Notes under the pieces: model-generated
Database searches by the model: none
What the model was told of the DNA's origin: nothing
What the model saw: the letters and a program-made list of their open reading frames with translations, nothing else
Program-made: the position numbers and the translations under genes
NCBI GenBank assembly: GCA_004154925.1
Contig: QJNS01000104.1
Coordinates: 186,001-250,000, forward strand
DNA length: 64,000 nucleotides
Direction of reading: 5' to 3'
DNA from: Monosporascus cannonballus
Taxonomy: Eukaryota; Ascomycota; Sordariomycetes; Xylariales
Part shown: positions 27,374-37,027 of the stretch, one piece after another
Position numbering within the stretch: position 1 is the stretch's first letter
Layout: every line of letters starts with the position of its first letter

Positions 27374-27744
27374 TATTACGACTTAACCCAAGATCGGCCA
27401 CGAAAACGGTCGGACCTACAAAAAAAAAGTTACGTAATTTAGATCTCTTTTAATATCAAGATTCAAATAAATCTATACAAAACTAACCGAATCCTATAAT
27501 ATTAGATCTGCGACAACGTCGAAATCTAATAAAAATTTAATTAACGCATAAAAATATATACGTTTATTAATTCCATAATTTAGATAGCTTTAGTTTGCAA
27601 TAATATTTCGTTACCCAAAATACCTTTAGCATTACGAGACGTAATACGTTACTATATTTATTGTTCAGATTCCCACGATACTCCTGCCAGCATAAACCCG
27701 TCGACTTAAGGTTTAATAGTTGGTTAAACCGCCTAGCCGTCACA
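27374..27744 (+). repeat. 3' LTR of the outer gypsy element
   Basis: LTR of 371 bp starting TATTACGACTTAACCC and ending CCGTCACA, followed by the duplication ACGAG (27745-27749). The last 100 bp are nearly free of RIP changes. Confidence 0.88.
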
Positions 27745-27749
27745 ACGAG

Positions 27750-28492
27750 CGTTTGTACGAGTAAAAGCTTAGCAGGATTTTTGCCTTCGAATATGGCTTC
27801 CTTTATTGTAGCCCTCTGGGTAACAAAGAAATCGAGTAAGTAGGCGTTGACAGCCTTTAGGAAGTTAAGGTGGCCGTAATAACTTACGACAGTTAGGATA
27901 TAGAGTTCCGCGGTTTTAATATATATTTTCCAGTATGTAGAAAGCTAGGTATTTATCTGGATCCTGTTGATTTTTAACGCCTGCTTATATTAAACGTTTA
28001 TTTCGTGTCACGGCGCTGTACGTCTCTTGGGTTTCTGGAAGATATTCTGTTGTTGCACGAGGAAGAAAGAAAAAAGCTATCTAATAAGTGCATAACGTTT
28101 ATATGTATATAGCGAAACGGCGGCTTAAATAAGCCGCTTTGCTAGTGTCGTAACATTTCGTAAATCCGAATCTTATTGCTAGGTTTGAATTTATTCTTTA
28201 AAATAATTAATCTTTTTCGAAACGTAGCTTTTTTTTATTATACTTAATGATAATCGGGATGAATAAATTGGTTCAGGAACGCGCTGGCCTTAGTTAAAGC
28301 CTTTTCCTAAGTGATGAATAAGGATTGCTTCCGGTCGTATAACTTCAAAGTTTTCGAATACTTGGTATAGTCTCCTTTAAAGAAAACTTGTTCGTTACCT
28401 GCGCTTACTTGGAAATAACGAGATTTAGGAAGGACAGGTTCTATTAGCAAAGGTGGCGGTTAAAGTGTGTTAAGGTTGATATACTGCTATAG
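27750..28492 (-). mobile_element. Ty1/copia fragment: gag region
   Basis: Minus-strand copia gag, moderately mutated. Traces such as KFKPSNKIRIYEMLRH and DFFVTQRATIKEAIFEGKN can be read between stops and continue across the gypsy insertion into 13258-14049. A 60-codon plus-strand frame overlapping the LTR end is antisense to this and is not a gene. Confidence 0.5.
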
Positions 28493-28497
28493 CAGGC

Positions 28498-28816
28498 TGT
28501 TATGACCCAGCCAAGGGAGGGTCCCGGAAACGGTCACTTGGTGACCGAAACAGGACCCAAGTGGGTCGGAATCACGTGACATGGATCCGGAGTGATCCAA
28601 GGGATCCAACGGGATCCAGGAAAGGATATATACGCTCATTATTTCCATAGTCTAGATAGCACCAGCTTGCAATAACAATTCGTTACCCAAGGCACCCTTG
28701 GTATTATGAGACGTGATACGTTACTGTATCTATTGCTCAGATTCCCACGATACTCCTGCCAACATAAACCCGTACGACTAAGGTTTAATAGTTGGTTAAA
28801 CCCCAAGCTCGTCACA
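28498..28816 (+). repeat. Solo LTR with intact ends and target duplication
   Basis: A 319-bp LTR begins TGTTATGACCCAGCC and ends CTCGTCACA. It is flanked by the perfect duplication CAGGC at 28493-28497 and 28817-28821, and no internal element is attached. It carries TCACGTGA at 28572-28579 and shows very few RIP-type changes, unlike the related LTR at 9354-9732. Solo LTRs normally arise by recombination between the two LTRs of an element. Confidence 0.92.
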
Positions 28817-28821
28817 CAGGC

Positions 28822-29816
28822 CAACCTTCGTGCTAACGTGGAATTCGAAAGTGTTATACTTTTTAGGGGTCTTTTTCTTAAGGAGGAACTTAGGGGTCTG
28901 TTTTGAAAAGTAACTGTTAGGGTCTGATTAGGCAACCATGGCTTCAGAAATAATGCAAAAGGTAGGTGGGCTAAGATAACTGAAGGTGTAACGGCTAAGT
29001 GATGGATATCCTTAGTGACGGAACAGTAGGTGTACCGCAGGAGTGACAGCGAGGTTCCGAATAGCTTTAACAAAACGTATATAACGAATGTATCAGAGCA
29101 CAGCTAGAAAAAAGTGCGGACCGGGCTTATAACTGTGAGACCCTGCATCATATATAGAAGTATATATATATCTGAAGAAAAGGTATATTAAAGGTTGCAT
29201 GACCTCTAGAAGGTCCTTTGTAAAAGGTGAAGGTGGTGAACCCTCCTTAAACACATATAAAAATAATAATAGCCAAGAGATAATGATACCGGAGTAGCCG
29301 AAGCAATTTCCACTAGCTTGTTAGCTAACTAAGCCATGGCGTAGCTAGGTTCAACAGTTAATGATATGCAAGAGGATATGTTTTTTGCATTATTCCTAGC
29401 AGGAGCTCAGCAATAAGGTCGGGTTGCCCTTGAGGATCGCCAGCTCCATAGAATTGGCTAACATTAGGACGGCTGCTGTCTGAAAAGGGAGATAATGGAA
29501 TATGGTTATTATGAGAGCGTTGGCGTTTTGGAGGATGGGATTAATCTATAGAGGTGTTATTTCTGGCTCGGCGTTACGGGATGCATCTAGATTTAGATGC
29601 AGAGGACATTATAAGTATATGTTGTGTATTGGACATAAAGCTTCCTTACCGTACATTTGCAAAAGAGAGATTGTAGAAAGGGACAAGTACTTCAAAAGAA
29701 TTGGCAGAGTCTAAGTGCATTAACAATAAAATCTCAACTAATTAAACAGGCGAACGCGGATGCCGCTGTATGGCGGATGCCGCTGTATCAATTCCGGACG
29801 CCTTTATATTAATTCC
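28822..29816. other. Gap between repeat block and cluster; no gene recognised
   Basis: Composition changes here from TA-rich to balanced. Short open frames (for example 29502-29714 plus, 28639-29073 minus) look like no known family, and the latter overlaps the solo LTR. The start may still be 5' sequence of the copia element. No RNA gene was recognised. Confidence 0.5.
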
Positions 29817-30971
29817 CTAAAAAAATGTACTCAAAGACGTGGTTAATCTTTCTTTTAGGTTATCCAATACTGTTTGAATCTTTAACATGCACTTTTTCTG
29901 GTCCTTGTTAATTAACTTGTCCATGTGCAGGACTAGACCCGGCGATCTTTGGCCTTTAGATGTGACGTTTACCGCGAGTGCCTCCAGACGTCCACGACTT
30001 TTCTGAATACGGTTGAGGTAGTGTACCGCTGTTTGGAGAAGCATCTGAAGCCGGAGATTAGGTGACGGTATCAGCTCCACCCCGGCGATGGAAAACAACA
30101 GACATTCCTCACCATCGCCGGCGGCACTGTCGTGTGCCGTCAAGTCGGCTTCTCTCCTCTGGAGACAGTGGTAGATGGACGAGTAGAGCCAGTGGTGCAT
30201 CTCGGTCAGGCGCATCGACATGGACGAGAGCTGCAGGAAGACGGCCGTGCCGACAGGTGGCGGATGGTGCGATCCTTTGCACTCGTACGCGACCGTCTCG
30301 AGCATCTGGACCAGCTCGAGGAATTCCAAGGAGTTCTGCAGAACATGGGCGGCCTCCTTCTCCAGCTGAGCAGGTCCCAGGTACGCCGCCGACCGCATTG
30401 TACGAGCTATCTTCAGCTGGAAGTACGCGAAATGCTCCATCCAATTTCGATCGGCCGGCAATAAGGCCCTGGCCCTCGGAATGGCGATAAGCGGGTTCGG
30501 GTCCCCCAACACACCTTGGTCCTTACCGACCGTTTGTATGGGACATACCGCGGCTTCAGACGCCCAATCCGACGGGCCGAACGACTCGGCCATATCGAGG
30601 TGCAGGTACGGATACGGACTGCTTAAAAAGGCATTCAAGAAGCCATCCTACGACTGGTTTCGAGGGCCCAGGTGGTCCTCCCCAAGGCATATAGACCCTT
30701 CCACTGCGCCCCCGTATTCGTTAAGCGTACTCTGGATCCAGGCGTTTTCTTCACCCGTCGAACGACTCGGAGTTGGTAAGGCGGCTGATGTCTGGTTCGT
30801 CACGTTACCAGATTTGGTAACTGGTCTCCCCGGCTTGCCGGATTTGCTGTAATTGCGAGAAACGTTGGCATTACGGCAACGGGCACAGTGCTTCCCGAAG
30901 CCATCCGTTTTGCACTGCATCTTCATCGCGTGGCATCGGTCACACGCTGACCTTATTCTTGTCGCGTTCAT
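29817..30971 (-). pseudogene. AflR-like Zn2Cys6 transcription factor with in-frame TAG and missing sixth Cys
   Basis: Likely pathway-specific regulator of the neighbouring cluster. The frame is continuous over 384 codon positions from ATG at 30971 to the stop at 29817-29819, except for one TAG at 30648-30650. The N-terminus has the binuclear zinc pattern CDRCHAMKMQC then CARC. The sixth ligand position, just before NYSKSGKPGRP, is Arg (CGC) instead of Cys. The C-terminal 270 residues resemble the AflR/aflatoxin-type regulatory domain (LEFLELVQMLE, MRLTEMHHWLYSSIY, LRLQMLLQTAVHYLNRI). An unrecognised intron could remove the TAG, for instance one ending at the CAG behind a T-run near 30,620, but no good 5' site was found. 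Without such splicing the product is a 107-residue DNA-binding stub. Confidence 0.75.
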
Positions 30972-32780
30972 CCTTTTCCTAGTGGGGTGGCCGGCGCGAA
31001 TGGAAGAATCTTCTTTACCTGTTTCTTTCGTTTCTTTTGGGATGTTCGGGCTAATGGAAAGGGGCTAAAGTCGTCGTCAACGAAGTCGGTCGGTCTGTCG
31101 GTATGGTCAACGGCCATCGATGTGCATTCTCTCGGTCGAGTAGTTAGCTACATATACCAGGACTGCGTCGTCACTTTTACAGCTATTGTCTTTAGTCATG
31201 GAGTTTCTTCGACATTAAGGTATGCAGAGAGGGACCCATTCCCCATCGCATATGCAGTTGGCTTGCCCGTTAGCACTTGCCTGTCCTGCTGCATCTCCTG
31301 TATGTACGGTTACGCTCGTTCGCGGGCCTTCGTCGTGAACCCACCTTGGACTGGAATCTTACGACGCGATGGCCGAATGGCGACGAAGAGCCAAAGCCCC
31401 CCGCACGATGCGATAACTAGTGTGCAAAGGGATGAACGGCCGATAATTCCATAGATAGCTATAAGTAAGTACACATGTCAGCGCAGAGGTTCTGCTGGCT
31501 GGTCTGGACAAAACAAACGAACAGTAACAACGCGCCCACGCATCTGAATAGCACCGCCACATTTGTCTTGTCGAAGATCAAGTAAGTACTGATGCGTTAC
31601 CTTTACTAAAGTTTTCTCCCGCCCTACAGGTATACGATCTGGGGGATATTCTGCCTCGAGAAGTTGCCTCCTGAGGCCTTCAAATGGAAGGTCGTTTGCA
31701 TTGCAACCTCGCCCTAAGGTTTAGTGCCCACCCACGGGTACCCACCTACGGTTGTGGGTATTTTCAAGTATTTATCCACCAATAGGTATACGCAAATAGT
31801 TAGTTCTCGATATCGTACTAATCTTCGTACTAATCAGCAAATAATCGTATAATTAAAATTTACAGTAAATATAGGATTTGCGTAATATAATATTTAATTT
31901 TAAATTTATACGATCTCATCCAAAAACTTAAATAAATGAAACAGGTAAAATTAAATATTAGTAAATAAGTACTACCCACGGACTGGACTACCCATTCGTA
32001 GGTAGCATTTTCCTATCGTAAGTGGCTCGTAGGTGGAAATTTTAGCCAAGCAACACCAATGGATGCCAGGGTTGTTCTGGGTAAATAGCTTAGGCTAAAT
32101 GCAAATCGACGCACCTCACTTGAGTGCATTATGTTATGTAGTCGAATTACCTCTGCCATTATCCTTCGCCATGTTCGATCTGCGATGGTGCGATGGTACG
32201 ATACACCGTGAGTTCACGGATACTTCTCAGCCATACACAGAAAGAATTAGTATACACTCTTTTGTGCATTCGTCTCCTCGTCTGCTCTTAGCGCCCACAC
32301 TCATCGACTTTATCAGAGGTCAAAGCAACTTTACCGAAGTCCACGGACTGCGCAACGAATTGCATAACTGCCAAGCCCAATCCATCCATTTGAAGCTTTT
32401 CGTAGATGGATATCATGTCCATAATGAGTGGTCCTCGTGGCGGTGTGGGTCTCGCTATTAGTGAAGCCTACTTGTATAAGTGGTGATACTAATAGGTGGC
32501 TGTTTACCGCGCCACAAAAGGGATCCCACCTACCCGGAAACACTCGACATCTTAACATACCGTATTAACCCGGGAAATTCGGCCAAAGCTAACAGCTTGG
32601 CGCCAAGGGTGGCAACATGGTTTTTCCAACGCAGCCCATACAAATTGTGTGTGGATTCTTTGCCACTCAATGGCACCCAGGGTCCCTTGAAGCTTCCTGT
32701 CGTCTTTCCTGTTGCCTTTCCTGTTATTTTTTCTGTCGCTTTGCAAGGTGTTATATGCAGTATTATGATGATTATTATGG
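30972..32780. other. Intergenic, regulator promoter and possible small repeat
   Basis: No convincing gene. Upstream of the regulator, at 31085-31102, the motif GTCGGT occurs three times, including GTCGGTCT at 31089-31096. From about 31,715 to 32,045 an AT-rich core is bordered by related motifs in opposite orientation (CCCACCCACGG and CCCACCTACGG on the left; CTACCCAT and CGTAGGTGG on the right). This might be a degraded non-autonomous hAT-like element. Open frames here have no family resemblance. Confidence 0.4.
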
Positions 32781-32785
32781 TGTTA

Positions 32786-33118
32786 AAGCTTAAGGATGGA
32801 GGACTGTCCCTTCCACTACTGCTTAATGGTGGCGAGAGGAACCTTGAAGAATCCATGGGCTTCCTGATACGTAGGAAAGCGATAACCGTCAGGGGGAGCT
32901 AATATGCCATCTTTCGAACGCGTTGAACGAGTTGTTGATGGGATCAAGTGTATATATAGCCAGGTCAGGACTTTTATCTTTTTCTCTCTTGAATAAGAGC
33001 GCTTAACATGCTTGATGGGAGCTGTACGCTTGATAACACGGTCACTGAATGCCTTCGGGCGTGGCCCGGGGCGGCGGCGAGGCGTGGAATTCGCTGACCT
33101 AGGGCTAAGGGGTGCCAT
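32786..33118 (-). pseudogene. Fragment resembling fungal HTH DNA-binding protein (transposase-like N-terminus), broken
   Basis: The ATG at 33116-33118 opens a 100-codon frame that is very basic at the start (SPRSANSTPRRRPGPRPK). It continues with SYSREKKIKVLTWLYIH and then PDGYRFPTYQEAHGFFKVP, reminiscent of N-terminal helix-turn-helix regions of pogo/Tc5-type or orphan fungal DNA-binding proteins. After LATIKQ comes TAG (32816-32818), then TGGAAGGGA and ten more codons to a second stop; a Trp is expected at the TAG. It is an isolated fragment with no terminal repeats seen. Family call is tentative. Confidence 0.4.
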
Positions 33119-34857
33119 GATTACATATGGTAACAGGAAGAGACCTGTATCTCAAGCTACGCTGAATATCACATACTAAATGGGCTTCTTCAAAAGCATA
33201 CGGCCTTATATCGCTACGTGTGGCAAGTGGCAAAAGGCAAAGTCTGATATTCGCCATAAACGGCAGCTAGGTTATAAAGGGCTAAACGCCGAAGATCACT
33301 AATAATCCCTGCTATATACGGCTAGAAGCCTTTATTAGCTTTGGCCAAATTTCCCGGGTTAATACGGTATCACTCCCCCATAACTTTAGACATACTTATC
33401 TTCTGATGATAAGGGTTATATATTTAGAATCCTTGAATTTTTGCGGTCATTTTGATACTGGGTTAGGCCTAAGGAGATAATTGTGTCGTTAGATGTAGGC
33501 TGCCTATCAACAAATATGTTATTCTCATTCGGTTTTCAAATGCAAAACATGTCAACTTTACGACAATTTGACTCTTTTAACAATACATAACAATTATGAT
33601 AACAAGAGTGATATCATCATGAAGCTCTCTATCAGGGCTATTTAACGGTGAAGTCCATATTTTTTGCGATTTTATTTGGGTACGATATTGAAGGTGCAAC
33701 TCAATTCGGAAGGATTAAAGCATGGAGCTGTTAGTGAGGCTACTTAGCATGGAAATAGGATTGTTGTACGCAACATATTGGACCCATACATTTTAGGTGC
33801 GTTTCCGATGTATTTTTGATCTTCTAAAACAACGCACGGTTCTTCGCAAAAGCAACACACTAACACCTTAATACCCATATAATAGCTTTTATTTTTGCTA
33901 GCCCCTCCCCTGCTAGCCCAGCCCCTATTAGCCCAGTTATTGATACATCATTTTGCTAGGTACTTATTAAAGAAGTAAAGTAACTGGTACTTATCAGCGA
34001 AGTAATACAAAGCTTCAAATTAAACAATTAACGCGTCCCGCGTACTTTCCGATCCGTACATACAAAAATAACACATACTTCAATACCAAGAAACATATCT
34101 TAAGATACCCTAAAGCAGTCCACGAATATCCACTGATGGCCATCCATATGGGGATTTCGCCAGTTCCATCCATATATTTTTGTATGGTGGTGGATGGACG
34201 CCAACCCACTCCACGGGGGTGCTTCGTGGCGTGGATTGCGTTGCTTCGACCTCTGGACTTCATTAATCAAGCAGCGGGACCTGTTCTGGGCCACGAAACA
34301 TTAAATCCAGGGCCTCCTCGGGATGTAACCAATTGAGCTTAAGCAGCAAGACTCCCGAAGCCCCATCAACACCCTGGCTTGAATCTATATATACTGTATA
34401 GGTTACGAACCAGTGGCCAGTAGGAAACTAACGGAAAGAAGCCCGGTAACCCGCCGGGCAAGGGTTATAAACCAATCAACGTAGTATAGCGTCAAAGTGA
34501 CCGGTCAATCTGCAGACGGGACATGTGTATATCCGTACCGGTATCACCCCACGGGTTACCCAGGTAAAGGTAGCTTAAATCAGTCGAGGGTTGGTTACTC
34601 CGGATACTGTAAGCCACGGGGTATCCCGCCCTCAATATCCATCCATTTATCCACCCACGGTTGTTGGTCAACGGTGCCAAGTAAGGGGAACACCTCGGGC
34701 TGATTATATATTGCACTACCCAGCCAGCCAGCCAACCAGCCAGCCCTTGGGCAGTCACCCCAACAAGTTTGTAATTATTATGCAGGGAAATCTCAACCCC
34801 TATCGTGAAGGGTATCCTCGACTTTGAGATCTGCTGCCAAAACCCTCAGTCATCTCT
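33119..34857. other. Intergenic region without recognisable gene
   Basis: Moderately AT-rich sequence with only short, overlapping, unlike frames (for example 34015-34263 and 34492-34827). The last 400 bp form the exporter promoter. Confidence 0.5.
34702..34746 (+). promoter_or_regulatory. TATA-like element and CCAG microsatellite upstream of the exporter
   Basis: TTATATATTG at about 34703-34712 lies about 190 bp before the exporter ATG. It is followed at 34720-34746 by an imperfect CCAG tetranucleotide repeat (CAGCCAGCCAGCCAACCAGC). Position fits a core promoter; function is inferred. Confidence 0.35.
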
Positions 34858-34871
34858 GTCGGTCTCGACCG
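34858..34871 (+). promoter_or_regulatory. Candidate zinc-cluster site in the exporter promoter
   Basis: GTCGGTCTCGACCG contains CGG-N6-CCG, a Zn2Cys6-type inverted half-site pair, 31 bp before the ATG at 34902. The first 12 bases recur exactly in the PKS promoter at 39649-39660, and 8 of them at 31089-31096 before the regulator gene. Confidence 0.4.
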
Positions 34872-34901
34872 TGTTTCCTGCAGCGATCCCCATCAATAAG
34901 C

Positions 34902-36742
34902 ATGGCGAGCAACGCTGCAGAGCCTTCTCCGCCAGTCGGAGTGACTGCAGACGATATCGAGAACCAGCAGAATGGAGGAGAGCGGAATGGAGAGCAGAAA
35001 CCGACTGCGCACATGCAAGGATGGGCCCTTGCCTCTCTAACTTTCGCCTTCATGGCCATTTGCTTCGTGCTGGCACTCGATAATACCATTTTAGGTTCAC
35101 AGACTCATCCCCCTTGGCCTCGACGGATGAGCCATACACTAACGTAATATCCGCAACAAGCGACCGCAATACCCCAGATCACCAGCGACTTTCAGAGCCT
35201 CAACGACATCGGCTGGTATGGCTCCTCCTACCTGATCGCGCAAATGGCACTGCTGCCGACCTGCGGCCGCCTTTACGCTTTTTACAACATTAAGTGGGTG
35301 TACTGCACATCGCTCGTCGTCTTCGAACTCGGCTCCGTCGTCTCGGCCGTCGCGCCCAACTCGATGGCTCTCATAATCGGAAGAGCCGTTTCGGGCATGG
35401 GCGCTGCCGGGTTGGTGAGCGGGACTCCCACGATCCTGTCGTATTGCGTTCCTTTAAAAAAGCAGGCGAAACTGTCACCCATCATCTTGGGTCTGTACAG
35501 CGCCGGATCGGCCATAGGACCGCTCGTGGGTGGTTCCATAACCGACAGTAAGACGCTTACTTGGCGCTTCATATTCTGGCTCAACCTCCGTAAGTGTCCC
35601 GTCCGCGATCTTCCCAACCATCACCACCTAACGGGTCCCAGCCTTCGGAGCTGTCGGACTGGCTCTGATTTGGTTCTCCTTAAGGAAGCCTCCGCCTGCT
35701 GTAAAGGGCGGACTGCCCTGGATGGACAAGATACGTCAGCTCGACATCCCGGGCGCTACTCTGCTGCTCGGCGCAACATCGTGCTTGAACCTGGCTCTGC
35801 AGTGGGGTGGAATCATCCATCCGTGGTCTAACCCGAACGTATTCGGCTGCCTGATCGGATTTGGTTTGCTTTTCATTTCCTTTATGTGTTTACAAGCCCG
35901 AGGCAAAGAAACGTAAGTTATCGAATGCACACTTACCGGGGAACCTTTGGCTCGCCTGCTGATACCATCCCAGCGCTACTATTCCTCTTCGTATCTTCCG
36001 AAGCCGTACCGTCGCTGCATCATGTGGTTTCATGATGCTCGTTCAGGTGGCCATAGTACTGCACTCGTACTACTGGCCGATATACTTCCAGTCGGTCAGG
36101 AACACCAGCGCCAGAGACTCGGGCATCTTTCTACTCCCAATCATCGTGTCCAACAGCCTCGGCACAATCTGCGCGGGCTGGGTTTCGTCCAAGTTTGGAC
36201 ACTACGTGCCGTTGATGTGGATCGGCGCTCCCGTTCTGGCCGTCGGAGGCGGTCTTTATCAACTCGTGCACTCCGAAAGCCCCCGCGGACAATGGATAGC
36301 GTTCCAGATCGTGTCCGGGCTTGGCTACGGGATGTGTAGCCAGATGCCGATACTCGCGGTCCAAGTCGTTCTCGGCAAGGCAGACGTGCCGACGGGCCTC
36401 GTGACCATCATGTTCTTCCAGATGCTCGGGGGCGCTCTGGCTCCCAGCGTCGGACAGAACCTTTTCACGGATGCACTGCTGCGACTTCTCGGCAGAGTCG
36501 AGGGAATAGATGGCGCAGCTGTGGTGGCGGCTGGCGCAGGGGAGTTCAGGAAGATTGTTCCCCCAGAGCTGCTGGATGCCGTCGTCGACGCGTTCAACTC
36601 TGCTTTGAAAAACGTCTTTTGGGTTGCCCTTGCTACTCCGGCCCTTGCTTGGGTTGTGAGCTGGGCCATGGAATGGCGACAGATACCCAACTCCAAGAGT
36701 CCGACTACCGAAGCCCCAGCCGAGGAGGTTTCAAAGAAGTAG
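34902..36742 (+). CDS. Major facilitator exporter, DHA 14-TM type (cluster efflux pump), four exons, intact
   Basis: Likely plasma-membrane exporter of the cluster product. My model joins 34902-35094, 35161-35589, 35642-35912 and 35974-36742 (introns of 66, 52 and 61 bp, each with a CTAAC-like or similar branch site). It gives 553 residues without any stop. A hydrophilic N-terminus of about 45 residues precedes TM1. The TM1-end motif LDNTILATAIPQI is typical of the drug:H+ antiporter 14-spanner group, to which fungal toxin pumps such as AflT belong. Further signatures are IGWYGSSYLIAQ, a GRLYAFYNIKW loop, GRAVSGMGAAGL and GPLVGGSITDSKTLTWRFIFW. Length and number of hydrophobic segments fit 14 TM. 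It is transcribed away from the regulator and towards the glycosyltransferase. It is the only major cluster gene I found undamaged. Substrate unknown. Confidence 0.88.
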
Positions 36743-37027
36743 TTTCATTAGCAATTTTATAACTTGAGATGGAAAAGCTATGAGTCCAACATTGCCCTTG
36801 TTAGTTACTCCGGCTTTTATTTAGGTTATAAGCTAGGCTATATATTAGGAACTTGGGAAAAACATCAGTCCTGCATCCAAATCTTAATACTGCTAAGAGT
36901 CCTAAGCTACTGTCCGGAGACTTCTGGCGAACACGCGAGGAATCCAACAATGTCCATTGCAACAGTACGAAAGCAGGTGACTGGAATTTGGAAACACGAC
37001 TCCTATTCCCACGACATCGTCAACGTC

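Larger units (their letters stand above)
14050..27744 (+). mobile_element. Ty3/gypsy retrotransposon with perfect target duplication, carrying a nested element
   Basis: This is a complete but RIP-killed plus-strand gypsy element. Its 5' LTR is 14050-14187 plus 21167-21400 and its 3' LTR is 27374-27744 (372 and 371 bp). It is flanked by the duplication ACGAG at 14045-14049 and 27745-27749. Removing the nested element 14188-21161 and one copy of ATTTG leaves about 6.7 kb. Order: gag about 22,000-23,600, reverse transcriptase about 24,040-24,970, RNase H about 24,970-25,300, integrase and chromodomain about 25,400-26,650, then the antisense accessory frame. Stops occur throughout, so it is not autonomous. 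Confidence 0.85.

Noticed and set aside
28639..29073. 144-codon minus-strand frame
   Set aside because: It crosses the end of the solo LTR and its target duplication and shows no domain features.
30062..30490. Several 110-142 codon frames opposite to or shifted from the regulator
   Set aside because: They are shadows of the AflR-like coding frame, which carries the zinc-cluster and regulatory-domain similarity.
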